DNA of 64,000 nt from Nostoc sp. S4 (GCA_029379225.1 JAQYWR010000030.1:1-64000); one strand, 5' to 3'. Positions 19,091 through 29,098 are shown, counted from the first letter of the stretch. Notes: generated by a model not told the origin, from the letters alone. Made by a program: numbers and translations.

Positions 19091-19408
19091 ATGGCAACTC
19101 TACAGCAGCAGAAAATTAGAATTCGCTTACAAGCTTTTGACCGACGCTTATTAGATACATCTTGCGAGAAGATTGTAGACACAGCTAACCGCACTAATGC
19201 TACAGCTATAGGCCCAATTCCTTTACCAACAAAACGCCGAATCTACTGTGTGCTGCGATCGCCTCACGTAGATAAAGATTCACGGGAACACTTTGAAACC
19301 CGTACTCATCGCCGAATTATTGATATTTACCAGCCATCTTCTAAAACTATTGATGCTTTGATGAAATTGGATCTCCCATCCGGTGTAGATATCGAAGTCA
19401 AACTTTAA
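19091..19408 (+). CDS. rpsJ: 30S ribosomal protein S10
   Basis: Protein of 105 residues, full length. S10 is part of the 30S head and also the NusB partner (NusE) in antitermination. Typical motifs are IRIRLQAFDRRLLD, GPIPLPTKRRIYCVLRSPHV, REHFETRTHRRIIDI and the C-terminal DLPSGVDIEVKL. Placement after tufA is characteristic of cyanobacteria and plastids. The leader between the tufA terminator and this start contains repeat-like ccactcacta words. Confidence 0.97.
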   Translation: MATLQQQKIRIRLQAFDRRLLDTSCEKIVDTANRTNATAIGPIPLPTKRRIYCVLRSPHVDKDSREHFETRTHRRIIDIYQPSSKTIDALMKLDLPSGVDIEVKL

Positions 19409-19505
19409 TTAGTCATTATTCATTAGTCATTAGTCATTTGTTGATAAACAAAGGACAACTGACACAGGACAAAGGACTAATGACATAAGTATGAATATTT
19501 ACCTT

Positions 19506-19537
19506 GCCCTGAAGAAATATGTCTCAGGGCTTTTTAT
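19506..19537 (+). terminator. Intrinsic terminator after rpsJ
   Basis: GCCCTGA (19506-19512) pairs with TCAGGGC (19524-19530), followed by TTTTTATTT. It is about 100 bp after the rpsJ stop. The space between holds attagtcat-type direct repeats. Confidence 0.7.
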
Positions 19538-19628
19538 TTAGCTGCAAAACAAATGATAGAATGTAGATATATTACGGGAAAAGCAGAGAAAAATAAATTT
19601 TAAAGATTAAGTTTATACCAAGGTAACA

Positions 19629-20279
19629 ATGACATCATCTTCTAAAATTGCAGTTCGCGAACTACCGCTGTTCCCGTTACCCGAAGTAGTTCTGTTTCCT
19701 ACCAGACCATTGCCCCTGCATATCTTTGAATTTCGCTACCGAATCATGATGAACACGATTTTGGAGAGCGATCGCAGGTTTGGTGTTCTGATGTTCGATC
19801 CAGTTAAAGGTACAATTGCAAATACTGGGTGCTGTGCCGAAATCGTTCATCATCAACGGCTGCCAGACGATCGGATGAAAATGCTGACTTTGGGACAACA
19901 AAGATTTCGTGTATTAGAATACGTTCGTGAAAAACCATACCGCGTTGGTTTAGTGGAGTGGATTGAAGACCACCCACCAATTAAAGATTTACGACCTTTG
20001 TCTTCAGAAGTAGAACAACTATTAAGGGATGTTGTACGTCTGTCAGCCAAATTAACCGAACAAAATATTGAGTTGCCAGAAGATTTACCCGACCTGCCAA
20101 TAGAGCTATCTTATTGGGTAGCAAGTAACCTCTATGGTGTCGCCGCAGAACAACAGTTATTGCTAGAAATGCAAGATACTGCAACTCGACTAGAGCGGGA
20201 AGCAGAAATTTTAACTTCTACTCGTAATCACTTGGCAGCTCGGGCTGTTCTGAAAGACACATTTAATCAGAATTCGTGA
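19629..20279 (+). CDS. LON peptidase substrate-binding domain protein
   Basis: Protein of 216 residues that consists only of the N-terminal substrate-recognition domain of Lon protease (ELPLFPLPEVVLFPTRPLPL, HIFEFRYRIM, RFGVLMFDP). The ATPase and protease domains are absent, which is normal for this stand-alone family. A role in handling or delivering misfolded proteins is inferred from the domain; no activity is known with certainty. AAGG upstream of the ATG is the likely ribosome-binding site. It is convergent with pheA. Confidence 0.88.
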   Translation: MTSSSKIAVRELPLFPLPEVVLFPTRPLPLHIFEFRYRIMMNTILESDRRFGVLMFDPVKGTIANTGCCAEIVHHQRLPDDRMKMLTLGQQRFRVLEYVREKPYRVGLVEWIEDHPPIKDLRPLSSEVEQLLRDVVRLSAKLTEQNIELPEDLPDLPIELSYWVASNLYGVAAEQQLLLEMQDTATRLEREAEILTSTRNHLAARAVLKDTFNQNS

Positions 20280-20341
20280 GTAGTTATTTAATCATCTAGT
20301 GATTGGTGATTAATAATTTACAACAGATAAAGGACAAATGA

Positions 20342-21214
20342 TTAAAAAGCGCTTACTGGTAAAACATCGTAAGTGCCCATAATTTTGAGAATCTCTGTGT
20401 GAATACTTAATTCGGTCAAAGCAGATTGCATGTGTGTTTGGTTGGCATCTGCTTCTACATCAATGAAAAACAAATATTCGCCTAGCGAACGCTTCGTTGG
20501 ACGAGATTCAATCCGGCTAAGGTTAATTCCTAGTTGAGCAAATATTTGCAAAGGTTTTACCAATGCTCCGGGTGTGTTAGCAGGCATACTGAAAGCCAGT
20601 GATGTGTGACTAGCAGGCGCTTTTGTTACCTGGTATGCAGCGTCCATTTCACCCTGACTTACCACCCAAAAACGAGTAAAGTTTTCTGGATTGTCGTTGA
20701 TACCACTAGCAAGTATCGGCAGGTTGTAGAGTTGAGCTGCTCTACTAGAAGCGATCGCTGCCATTGTTGTCTCTTGCTCTAATCGCTGTAGTGCTTCGGT
20801 TGTAGAATTACTAGGAATAATCTCTACAGTCGGGAGAAACCGCTCTAACCATCCCTGACATTGTGCCAAAGCTTGCGGGTGAGAGTAAACAGTTTTAATT
20901 TTATCTAAGCTAGACGCGCAAGAAATTAACGTATGAACAATGGGTAATACCAAAGCTAACTGAATTCGCAAATTGTCTAACTGCCAAAGTGTATCTAGTG
21001 TTGTTGTAACACTCCCTTCAATAGAATTTTCTGCTGGCACAACAGCCAGGTGAGCTTGACCATCAGCAACGGCGTGTAGTGACTGGGAGATGCTGGGATA
21101 AGGACTTAACATAGCTTCAACTCCCGTACTTTTAGTCAACCAGTTGATATAAACAACAGATGCTTGTTCTGTATAAGTGCCGGGAGGCCCTAAATGTGCG
21201 ATCGATATAGTCAT
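20342..21214 (-). CDS. pheA: Prephenate dehydratase
   Basis: Monofunctional enzyme of 290 residues that converts prephenate to phenylpyruvate in phenylalanine synthesis. The catalytic domain starts with HLGPPGTYTEQA and contains the NFTRFWVVS box carrying the active-site Thr-Arg-Phe motif. The C-terminal ACT domain has ESRPTKRSLGEYLFFID and is the site of phenylalanine feedback control in this family. There is no chorismate mutase fusion. It is on the strand opposite to both neighbours. Confidence 0.95.
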   Translation of the reverse strand: MTISIAHLGPPGTYTEQASVVYINWLTKSTGVEAMLSPYPSISQSLHAVADGQAHLAVVPAENSIEGSVTTTLDTLWQLDNLRIQLALVLPIVHTLISCASSLDKIKTVYSHPQALAQCQGWLERFLPTVEIIPSNSTTEALQRLEQETTMAAIASSRAAQLYNLPILASGINDNPENFTRFWVVSQGEMDAAYQVTKAPASHTSLAFSMPANTPGALVKPLQIFAQLGINLSRIESRPTKRSLGEYLFFIDVEADANQTHMQSALTELSIHTEILKIMGTYDVLPVSAF

Positions 21215-21707
21215 GTCTTTAGCCTTGAGTTGATAGTTTCACTGGGATTGGAGATTGAGAGGATTTGTTGAAAAATATTTTATCTATATACAAATGAATC
21301 GAATTAGGAGTTGAAGAAAATAAGTGTTCTATAGCATCCTCCATCAGTTAGGTTTTGCACAACTTTTCTAAATTCCTCTGAAGATGAAGATAAATTATAT
21401 TAAGTTGTACTTTCTATTTTCATATTTGTATTCTTTTGTCAATATTTTTAATCCAGGCTTTCTTAGTAATGAGCGTACCAACGTTTTACCTACGATGTAT
21501 GCCTCATATGCAATTATAATTTTGCTGATATAGCAAAGTATAAATTACGAAGTGCTGAGTATAAAGTAACTTGCTTAAGAGCTTCGAGTAATTAATTCTC
21601 TCTTAACGTATATGACTAAAGCTATAAATAAATTTTCTACTTTTGTGTAATTAGATTTAATTTATTAAAAAATCTTAAAATTAAGAAACAGATACTTTTA
21701 TCCGCTC
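21215..21707. other. Divergent intergenic region, pheA / DUF1997 gene
   Basis: A 493 bp AT-rich gap between divergent genes that must contain both promoters. No defined structure or RNA gene was recognised. Confidence 0.4.
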
Positions 21708-22295
21708 ATGGCTATCCGGTTTACTGCCTCCCAATCGGTTGAAATCACTGTTCCACAGGAGTCTATTCCGATTCAACACTATTTACGTCAGCCTCAACGT
21801 CTGGTCAAGGCTTTGGTTGACAATAGCCGAATTCAGCAACTTTCTGAAGACGTATTTCGCTTGAAAATGCGTCCGCTAAATTTTATGTCAGTGAGTATTC
21901 AACCGACTGTAGACATGAGAGTTTGGGCAGAATCAAATGGCATAATTTGTTTGCGATCGCTATACTGTGAAATCCTGGGTTTCGAGTTTATTAATCAGCG
22001 TTTTGCTCTCAATTTAAAAGGATATTTATCTCCCAAACAGCTAAGCACTGGCACTCGCTTGCAAGGAAGAGCTGATTTAGAAGTACACGTGGATTTCCCA
22101 CCGCCATTTTCCCTAACTCCAAAGCCAATTCTAGAAGCTGCTGGCAATGGTTTGCTCAAAAGCGTACTCTTAACAATCAAGCAACGCTTATTACATCAAC
22201 TTTTAGCAGATTATCACTACTGGGTGATATCACAAATGAAGGATAAAGGACTTGAGGGTGAGAGTGCTGAATTACCAATATTGAATCCTGAGTAA
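21708..22295 (+). CDS. DUF1997 family protein
   Basis: Protein of 195 residues belonging to a cyanobacterial and plant-plastid family of unknown function. Typical segments are YLRQPQRLVKALVDNSRIQQ, the FRLKMRPLNFM motif, and the C-terminal amphipathic region ending in LLADYHYWV. No signal peptide or membrane segment is visible, so it is probably soluble. The fold is thought to be START- or SRPBCC-like, which suggests binding of a lipid or pigment; that is inference only. It is convergent with rnhB, 8 bp apart at the 3' ends. Confidence 0.85.
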   Translation: MAIRFTASQSVEITVPQESIPIQHYLRQPQRLVKALVDNSRIQQLSEDVFRLKMRPLNFMSVSIQPTVDMRVWAESNGIICLRSLYCEILGFEFINQRFALNLKGYLSPKQLSTGTRLQGRADLEVHVDFPPPFSLTPKPILEAAGNGLLKSVLLTIKQRLLHQLLADYHYWVISQMKDKGLEGESAELPILNPE

Positions 22296-22303
22296 TTATT
22301 AAA

Positions 22304-22981
22304 TCACTTACTATCAAGTATTTTGATTTGACAAGGACGAAAAGACTTACGATGTAGGGGCGAAGGACCGTATTGTTGCAGAGCTAGCAAGTGCTGCTGG
22401 CTACCATAACCTTTGTTAAGCTCCAAGTTGTACATCGGATATTTTGATGCTAGACGCATTATTAGATCGTCACGCCAAACCTTGGCGACAATACTAGCAG
22501 AGGCAATAGCAAGCGATCGCTCGTCTCCTTTGACTATTGTTTGTTGAGGCAGCAGCAAGTCTTTGATTGACTGATTACCATCAACTAAACAGAGTGCAGG
22601 CTGTACCTTTAACTTCAGTACAGCCCGCTTCATTGCTAACAACGTAGCTTGCAAAATATTTATCTTGTCAATTTCCGCACTGGTAGCAAACCCAATTTTC
22701 CAATCTACAGCTAGCCCACAAATCTGCTGCGCTAGCTGAGTTCTTCTTGGACTAGATAACTTTTTACTGTCTTGAATTTTAGCTGCCATTAGTTTTGGCA
22801 AAGCACAATCTGGGAGTATCACCGTAGCCGCTACCACAGGCCCAAATAAAGCGCCTCGCCCTACTTCATCCACACCTGCAAATAGTCCTGGAATCCCTGA
22901 TAACGTAGAAAACTCCAGCCAACTGGATTTTTCCAAAGGTGTTGGCCAACGAATGGGAGCTGTTTGCTGTGTTTCTACCAT
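22304..22981 (-). CDS. rnhB: Ribonuclease HII
   Basis: Protein of 225 residues that cuts the RNA strand at ribonucleotides embedded in DNA. The active-site acids are visible: Asp38-Glu39 in GVDEVGRG, the Asp in CLVDGNQ and the Asp in VWRDDLI, with the AIASASIVAKV motif between. An N-terminal extension of about 30 residues precedes the catalytic domain. Its start is 8 bp after the rne stop, so rne and rnhB form an operon, as in other cyanobacteria. Confidence 0.96.
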   Translation of the reverse strand: MVETQQTAPIRWPTPLEKSSWLEFSTLSGIPGLFAGVDEVGRGALFGPVVAATVILPDCALPKLMAAKIQDSKKLSSPRRTQLAQQICGLAVDWKIGFATSAEIDKINILQATLLAMKRAVLKLKVQPALCLVDGNQSIKDLLLPQQTIVKGDERSLAIASASIVAKVWRDDLIMRLASKYPMYNLELNKGYGSQQHLLALQQYGPSPLHRKSFRPCQIKILDSK

Positions 22982-22989
22982 AAGGTAAA

Positions 22990-25095
22990 TTAATTATCCT
23001 CAAGTGCCGAGGAACGACGGCGACGGCGACGGTTGGCAGTGGCAGTGCTATTAGCATCACTTTCATCTATGTTCGTCAAGCCTTCTGAAGGAGTGTCAGT
23101 AAACCCTGATAGTTCAGTTGTCTCTCGATCCGTCTCTTGGATTAATGATTTTTGTTCTGGCTCAATAACTTTTGGTATCGGTATTCTGCTGAGTGTAAGT
23201 TCAGATGTTGCTCTTTGAGCAGTAGTTGATTCTGGAACTGATTCAGTTGGTGTTGTTGGCAGTTGACCAGGCTGAATTACGTTAATAATCACAGACTTAG
23301 GATTCTTAACTTCCTGGTCCAATTTCACTAAGGGAGAGATTCCCATTAAGGCAAACATATCCTGTTCTTGCAGCGTCATTTCTACAGTTCTAATTTCCGG
23401 TGGTTCTACCACTGGTTTGACTGGCTCTGCCTTGGTAATTTTAGTGCGCTCTATTCTTTCACTCCAACCTGGTTTACCAAGGGTAGGTGAGGGAATTTCT
23501 GGTGTTACTCCTAGTTCTGGTTCAACATCAAGGTCTAAGTCAGACTCGTTGACAAAAGCCAGTGGATTAGTACCACTCCGGGCTTCATCTTTCCCGTTTA
23601 ATCCATTGATACTACCAATCCGACTGCGACGAGTGCGGGTACGGCGTTTATTATCATTAAGTTCTTGATAACTAGGATGATTGATCAGATTGAGATTACT
23701 CAATTCCGAGTCGGCATCGAATGATTCCCCAAATCCATCATAGGTTTCTCGTGGTTCTGGGATGCGCGCAGATGGCTGACGTGGTTCTCTGTGAGGTAAA
23801 GGAGATACAAAACGCTCGCGCTCTGGTATTTCTGTTGGTGTGGGTAATCGGTTTTCGATTTCTCCAGGCAGACGCACGGTATGTCCTAGACCGCCACAAG
23901 TGGGACAAGTTTCACCAAACAATTCGTAAATATTTTGACCCTGACGCTTGCGAGTCAGTTCTACTAAACCCAGTTCAGTTAATTGAGCAATCTGAGGACG
24001 AGCTTTGTCTGCTTTGAGTGCTTTATTAAAGTGTTCGAGGACTTGCAGTTGATCGCGTCGCGATTCCATATCAATAAAATCAACCACAATCACTCCAGCG
24101 ATATTTCGCAGACGTAACTGGCGAGCAATTTCTGTTGCCGCTTCGCAGTTTGTCCACAACACTGTTTCTCTAGCTGTTGCCGATCGCGTGAACGAACCTG
24201 AGTTAACATCAATTACTGTTAATGCCTCAGTTGGTTGAATGATGATGTAACCTCCAGAAGGTAGGTCTACCCTTGGTTTTAGGGCTTCCCGAATAGCGGC
24301 ATTGATCCGGAAATACTCTAAAATTGGCGAGCGATCGCGATGATGGTCAATTAACAATCCTTGAGGTGTTTGACCTCCACTCCAATTCTGCAAGTACTGT
24401 TTAACTCGCTTCAAACCAGTACTGGAATCCACAACAATCCGATTTACATCCGCGCCGTACATATCTCGCAATACGCGCTGAATAAAGTCATCATCCCGGT
24501 TGAGCAGTGCTGGGGCGCGAGTGGAATGGGCTTCCTGCTGAATTGCTTCCCATTGCTTTTGCAGCACCTCTAAATCTTCCATTATTGCTTCTTCTGGTTT
24601 GCCTTCTGCTTCTGTACGCACAAGCAAACCCATTCCCGCCGGTTTGATCAAAATGGCTAGTGCCCGCAAGCGGTTGCGCTCGCTTTCACTTTTAATTCGT
24701 CGGGATAAATTTACGCCTCTGCCGTAGGGCATTAGTACGACATAGCGTCCGGGTAAGGTAATATTACCCGTAAGCCTTGGTCCTTTTGTTCCCGTTGGTT
24801 CTTTCATCACTTGCACCAACACTTTCTGTTGTGGTGCTAATAATTCTGTAATTGCCGCTGCGGTACGCTTTAACTTTAACGGACCCAAATCGGTGACATG
24901 AATAAATCCATTGCGCTCTGGGTCACCAATATTGACAAAAGCTGCATCTATCCCAGGTAATACATTTTCTACTACTCCTAAATAGATATCACCTATTTGA
25001 TGATGACCTGTAGCAACAACGAGTTCCTGTATCTGATCTTCAGAAAAAACCGCAGCAATTTGGTGCTGCTCCGCGATAATAATTTGTTTTGGCAT
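22990..25095 (-). CDS. rne: Ribonuclease E/G
   Basis: Endoribonuclease of 701 residues that starts mRNA decay and processes stable RNAs at single-stranded AU-rich sites. An S1 domain (about 33-125), a 5' sensor region and a DNase I-like catalytic core with Asp296 (VIDVNSGS) and Asp339 (VVDFIDM) are present, and the zinc link CPTCGG starts at residue 397. The C-terminal 280 residues are low in complexity and charged, with Arg-rich patches (RRTRTRRSR) and a terminal RRRRRR tract that probably binds RNA or partner proteins, as in the cyanobacterial form. GAGGAA before the ATG is the ribosome-binding site. A long upstream gap may hold a regulatory leader. Confidence 0.95.
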   Translation of the reverse strand: MPKQIIIAEQHQIAAVFSEDQIQELVVATGHHQIGDIYLGVVENVLPGIDAAFVNIGDPERNGFIHVTDLGPLKLKRTAAAITELLAPQQKVLVQVMKEPTGTKGPRLTGNITLPGRYVVLMPYGRGVNLSRRIKSESERNRLRALAILIKPAGMGLLVRTEAEGKPEEAIMEDLEVLQKQWEAIQQEAHSTRAPALLNRDDDFIQRVLRDMYGADVNRIVVDSSTGLKRVKQYLQNWSGGQTPQGLLIDHHRDRSPILEYFRINAAIREALKPRVDLPSGGYIIIQPTEALTVIDVNSGSFTRSATARETVLWTNCEAATEIARQLRLRNIAGVIVVDFIDMESRRDQLQVLEHFNKALKADKARPQIAQLTELGLVELTRKRQGQNIYELFGETCPTCGGLGHTVRLPGEIENRLPTPTEIPERERFVSPLPHREPRQPSARIPEPRETYDGFGESFDADSELSNLNLINHPSYQELNDNKRRTRTRRSRIGSINGLNGKDEARSGTNPLAFVNESDLDLDVEPELGVTPEIPSPTLGKPGWSERIERTKITKAEPVKPVVEPPEIRTVEMTLQEQDMFALMGISPLVKLDQEVKNPKSVIINVIQPGQLPTTPTESVPESTTAQRATSELTLSRIPIPKVIEPEQKSLIQETDRETTELSGFTDTPSEGLTNIDESDANSTATANRRRRRRSSALEDN

Positions 25096-25448
25096 TCAAT
25101 TTCCTCAAAAATTGGCAGCATTAACAGGTTTGGAGGTTTGTGTCTCAAATCCGGTTAATTACTTAATAAATGAAAACTCTTTACATTCCCATATTTTTTG
25201 ATGCTATGGTACAACTATCGTCGTTACTCCCAAAGCAGAACCCGCTCTATAGCCCTAGCTCAAACTTCTCTTTGTATGGTAGTTGGTACCCTTCGGGTTC
25301 TCTCAAAAAGTACAAGTCGGAAAATCCGCCGTTAATACTTGCCTCGTGTTTGCGTCAGTTTTCATTCTCAATGTTAAGCCAGTTTGATATTATACCTTTT
25401 TCTCCTGTTACCTTAAAAAGACACTACTAGTAATAACAATCGTCAACC

Positions 25449-25605
25449 AATTTTAGATTTTAGATTTGCGATTTGGGATTGAAACAGACCACGAGGGTAA
25501 GAGGCTTAAAGACTTTAAATTGAAGATTTGAGATTTGTTCGACCCACAATGGATGAGGCATGAACCATAAAAACAATCCAAAATCTCAAATCCAAAATTG
25601 AAAAT
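25449..25605. repeat. MITE-like inverted repeat, copy 2
   Basis: Left arm 25449-25481 and right arm 25574-25605 are imperfect reverse complements. Both begin from CAATTTT and end at GGATTG, with the word GATTTGAG or TAGATTTG between. This is the same family as 14729-14880. The roughly 90 bp middle contains gagatttgttcg. Confidence 0.6.
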
Positions 25606-26359
25606 ACAGGTTAACTCGAGCTTTTAAGTTAAAAAGCTATTGGGACTCTTAAGAGCATTCACACGTTTAATTATTCCAGAACGGCTACATATTCATATTG
25701 TTTAAGCAATTAAATCAACCGTTAATGATTGATTTGTGATGCAATATCTCAACAAAGAGAGTTCTGAGTTGAAAATACTAAATCCTGAGCCAGCTTTTAA
25801 CTCAGGATGCTTGATTTTAGAGTAACTTACTTAAGTCGTTAACAAAAAAAACCACTTCTATTTTCCATTCCCCAGATTTATCCTTAGGGTTATATTTAGC
25901 AACTGATGTTGCTACTCTATCTTAAGTTGCCCTAGCCTTCGCCAAGCTGCGCTTTGATTTTGCGCGTCTGTAGGCATCTAAAGGTCGGCATAGCCAACGG
26001 CAGTTGCTTTCTATAGTGAGTTCTCCGAAGGAGTAAAACTCTCCAAGAGTAACACACTAGCTCTTGGACACTACTGTGGATTAGACATTCAGCAGTTGTT
26101 TAAAAAGCATGGAGTTAGAGAACCTAACCGAGCCTGCTGTTCGTTACTGATTCACAAGGTAGCTATAGAGAGAGTGTGTTCTTTAATCTGCCTCAGTTTG
26201 TCTGGGATAAAATCCTAGAAGTTGCACTCTAATATCTTTGCTTTCGCCCCCTGAATGCGAGGGTAGTGAACCAGCTAATTCAATGCAGCGCCAGAAAATT
26301 TCTCTTCACCTCATTCTAACGCAACCTTGCTAAAAATCAATTCCAATGATTTGCGATGT

Positions 26360-26386
26360 TATGACAACTACTAGCAAGTTGTCATA
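26360..26386 (-). terminator. Hairpin downstream of radical SAM gene
   Basis: A perfect 10 bp stem, TATGACAACT with AGTTGTCATA, has a 7 nt loop and starts 7 bp after the stop of the minus-strand gene. It lacks a U tract, so its terminator function is uncertain. Confidence 0.45.
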
Positions 26387-26392
26387 CAGGGA

Positions 26393-29098
26393 TTATACTC
26401 CTAAAACTAAGCGATTGCGGTGGATGTGTCGAAGTTGAAATTCTACATTAGCTACTGCCTCTAACATAAATATGATTTGTTCTGGACGTAACAGCCAACC
26501 ATCTTGACGATAGCTACCTAGATAACGAATAACAGATATAGATTCTCCTATGTCATTGGAGGTTTGTTGCAATTCCATTTCAAACAAGCGATCGCGCAGA
26601 TTTATTAACTGGCTCTTGCCTGACTTAGTTGTTTGTTCGTACCAGAGTTCGTCTTTGGCTTTAATAGTATCAATCCAGTTTTGCCATTGTCTAGGCAATG
26701 CTTCGTCAAGTGCTGCTACAGCAATTGAATATTCTGCGGCTACCAATAGCTGGCTAGCTGCTTTAGCTTTTAAATCGGTCTGTACCACATGATATATAGG
26801 TATGTCTATGGGCATTTCCCGAATTAGTTGCTCTTTAAAAGTATCAACTGCCACCGGGATTGTTAATTCAAAATCCACAATTTCACCACTGCTAGTAGCT
26901 CCTAAAGCCAAAGCAGTAGCTACAGAAATTCGTGGCATTGGATGAAAACCACCAGTAAAAGCGATTGGCAAGCCTGCTCGCCGCACAACTCGGTCAAACA
27001 GACGGATTAAATCTAAATGGCTCACCAAAGCCATGTTTCCTTGCTTACCAAACCACACTCGTATTCGTTGTGTCTTAGCAGTATTGGGCACAAAATCGCC
27101 AGCGAATTTTGGTACAGCAGGTGGTTCAATGACGATATTGTGCCCAAAATCAGTGCCACAAACGCCACAGTGAGAACAACCTTCAAAAGAGCAATCGGGT
27201 ACAATTGCCGCTTCTAAGGCGCGTTTCAAATCTTCTTTGAGCCACTTTTTCTCAATCCCGGTATCAATATGATCCCAAGGTAAAGGGGCATCAAGGGAGT
27301 GGGAAGTGCCCACTGCCCAGTCTGGAGTTAGGAATTCTCCACTATGCTTGTCTACTTCTGTGTTCTTAGACGGCTGTGCCTGAAACAAATTCCATTCGCC
27401 ATTTTCGATTTGGCGGTATTTCCAATCTAGACCAGCTTGGGCGATCGCATCTCCCCAAGCACCAAAAGCCCGGTCTAAATTCTCATACCATGAATCCATA
27501 CCTGCACCCAACTCCCAAGCGCGGCGTACTACTTTGCCCAAACTGCGATCGCCTCGTCCAACAAAATCCTCCATTGCTGAAATTCGCACATCAGTAAAAT
27601 TTACCTTCACTCCCTTGAGCCGACGGAATTCTTGCCGCAGCAGGTTTTGTTTGCGCCCAAATTCAGTGCTAGAAACTGAGTGCCACTGAAATGGCGTATG
27701 AGGCTTGGGAGTAAAGTTAGAAATTGTCAAATTAAAGTTTAGAGGTTTTCTGCCTTTGTCTCGACACTCGCGCTGTAGCCAACTTACTGTTTCGGCAATA
27801 CCTAAGACATCAGCATCTGTCTCACCAGGCAAGCCAATCATAAAATATAGCTTAATTTTATTCCAGCCTTGCTCCCAAGCCGTTTTCACCCCCCGTAACA
27901 GTTCTTCATTTGTCAAACCCTTATTCACAATGTCTCGCATCCGCTGAGTTCCAGCCTCTGGAGCAAACGTTAGTCCACCTTGACGCGTACCTCCAAGGAT
28001 ATTAGCAATATTTTGATCGAATTTGTCTACCCGTTGACTGGGTAAACTTAAAGAAATGTTTTCATTTTTTAAGCGATTTTTAATTTCCATCCCCACTGCT
28101 GGTAGGGATAAATAATCAGAACAACTTAGAGACAGTAAAGAAAACTCATTGTAACCAGTTGTCCTCATACCTTGTTCAATTGCTTCTACCACTTTATCCG
28201 GTTCTACATCCCGTGCTGGTCGAGTCAACATTCCTGGTTGACAGAAGCGACAGCCACGAGTGCAACCACGCCGAATTTCAATGGTCAAGCGGTCGTGTAC
28301 TGTTTCTACATAAGGAACTAGCCCAATAGAATATGCTGGAATAGGAGTTGCAACTCTTCGTACAATACGTTTTGGCACCTCTGGCCGCGCAGGATAAACG
28401 GAGCCATCATCTGCCATGTCGTAAAACTGGGGGACATATACACCTGGTATTTGTGCCAACTCTAGTAACAAATCTTCCCGACTCAAAAGAGCTTGTTTGC
28501 CTTCTTCCAATACCAAACCAATTTCTGGCAGTAATTCTTCTCCATCTCCAAGGGCGAAAAAGTCGAAGAAGTCAGCGTAAGGCTCAGGATTTGATGTCGC
28601 TGTCTGTCCCCCTGCGAAAATCAGAGGAAATGAGGGCTGAGTATTGCTCAATTCTCCCCTGTCTTGATACCCCTGTGCTGTTGTGCTTCCTTGCCTCTCT
28701 CGCCATGTCAGGGGAATTCCCGCTAAATCCAACATTTCTAGGATATTAGTTGCACCCAATTCGTAACTGAGGCTAAAACCTAAAATATCAAATTCTGTAA
28801 GCGAGCGCTTTGACTCTACCGCAAACAACGGTGTATTCGTTTGGCGTAATTTGGCACAGAGATCTTGTCCTGGTAAATAGGCGCGATCGCACAATTGACG
28901 GGGTTGGGCATTCAAAATGTTATATAGAATGATATGCCCTAAATTGGATGCACCGACTTCATATACTTCTGGATAGGTTAAAACCCAGCGTATTGTTGTT
29001 GTATCCCAAGGTTTGTGTATTGCTAAGCGCTCGTTACCCAAGTAACGCCCTGGTTTGAAAATTTCCGGTGTTATTAATTTTTCAACTGCAACAGCCAC
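26393..29098 (-). CDS. B12-binding-type radical SAM protein fused to a DUF2344 domain
   Basis: Protein of 901 residues. The N-terminal 250 residues resemble the B12-binding-like region of the TIGR03960 radical SAM family. The iron-sulfur motif is Cys279-x3-Cys283-x2-Cys286 in RRGCTRGCRFCQPGM, followed by the SAM-barrel elements (FAPEAGTQRMR, KLYFMIGLPGE). A second Cys cluster CSFEGCSHCGVCG lies near residue 650. From about residue 690 (RIRVWFGKQGNMALVSHLDL) begins the TIGR03936/DUF2344 domain, encoded separately in many bacteria, so this is a natural fusion. A tRNA- or ribosome-modification role has been suggested for the family; the reaction is not known to me. Residues about 138-155 look like a small repeat-derived insertion. 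Confidence 0.88.
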   Translation of the reverse strand: MAVAVEKLITPEIFKPGRYLGNERLAIHKPWDTTTIRWVLTYPEVYEVGASNLGHIILYNILNAQPRQLCDRAYLPGQDLCAKLRQTNTPLFAVESKRSLTEFDILGFSLSYELGATNILEMLDLAGIPLTWRERQGSTTAQGYQDRGELSNTQPSFPLIFAGGQTATSNPEPYADFFDFFALGDGEELLPEIGLVLEEGKQALLSREDLLLELAQIPGVYVPQFYDMADDGSVYPARPEVPKRIVRRVATPIPAYSIGLVPYVETVHDRLTIEIRRGCTRGCRFCQPGMLTRPARDVEPDKVVEAIEQGMRTTGYNEFSLLSLSCSDYLSLPAVGMEIKNRLKNENISLSLPSQRVDKFDQNIANILGGTRQGGLTFAPEAGTQRMRDIVNKGLTNEELLRGVKTAWEQGWNKIKLYFMIGLPGETDADVLGIAETVSWLQRECRDKGRKPLNFNLTISNFTPKPHTPFQWHSVSSTEFGRKQNLLRQEFRRLKGVKVNFTDVRISAMEDFVGRGDRSLGKVVRRAWELGAGMDSWYENLDRAFGAWGDAIAQAGLDWKYRQIENGEWNLFQAQPSKNTEVDKHSGEFLTPDWAVGTSHSLDAPLPWDHIDTGIEKKWLKEDLKRALEAAIVPDCSFEGCSHCGVCGTDFGHNIVIEPPAVPKFAGDFVPNTAKTQRIRVWFGKQGNMALVSHLDLIRLFDRVVRRAGLPIAFTGGFHPMPRISVATALALGATSSGEIVDFELTIPVAVDTFKEQLIREMPIDIPIYHVVQTDLKAKAASQLLVAAEYSIAVAALDEALPRQWQNWIDTIKAKDELWYEQTTKSGKSQLINLRDRLFEMELQQTSNDIGESISVIRYLGSYRQDGWLLRPEQIIFMLEAVANVEFQLRHIHRNRLVLGV

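Larger units (their letters stand above)
25096..26392. other. 1.3 kb non-coding region upstream of rne
   Basis: No convincing gene on either strand. It carries the inverted repeat at 25449-25605, a hairpin-forming GAGTTCTCCGAAGGAG segment near 26019, a repeat fragment gtcggcatagccaacgg near 25983, and the hairpin at 26360-26386. The size and a less AT-rich stretch at 25920-26290 could reflect a long rne leader or a small RNA. No tRNA, tmRNA or RNase P RNA signature was found. Confidence 0.5.

Noticed and set aside
25170..25430. 86-residue plus-strand open frame upstream of rne
   Set aside because: No family resemblance, poor codon use, and it lies antisense to the expected rne leader.
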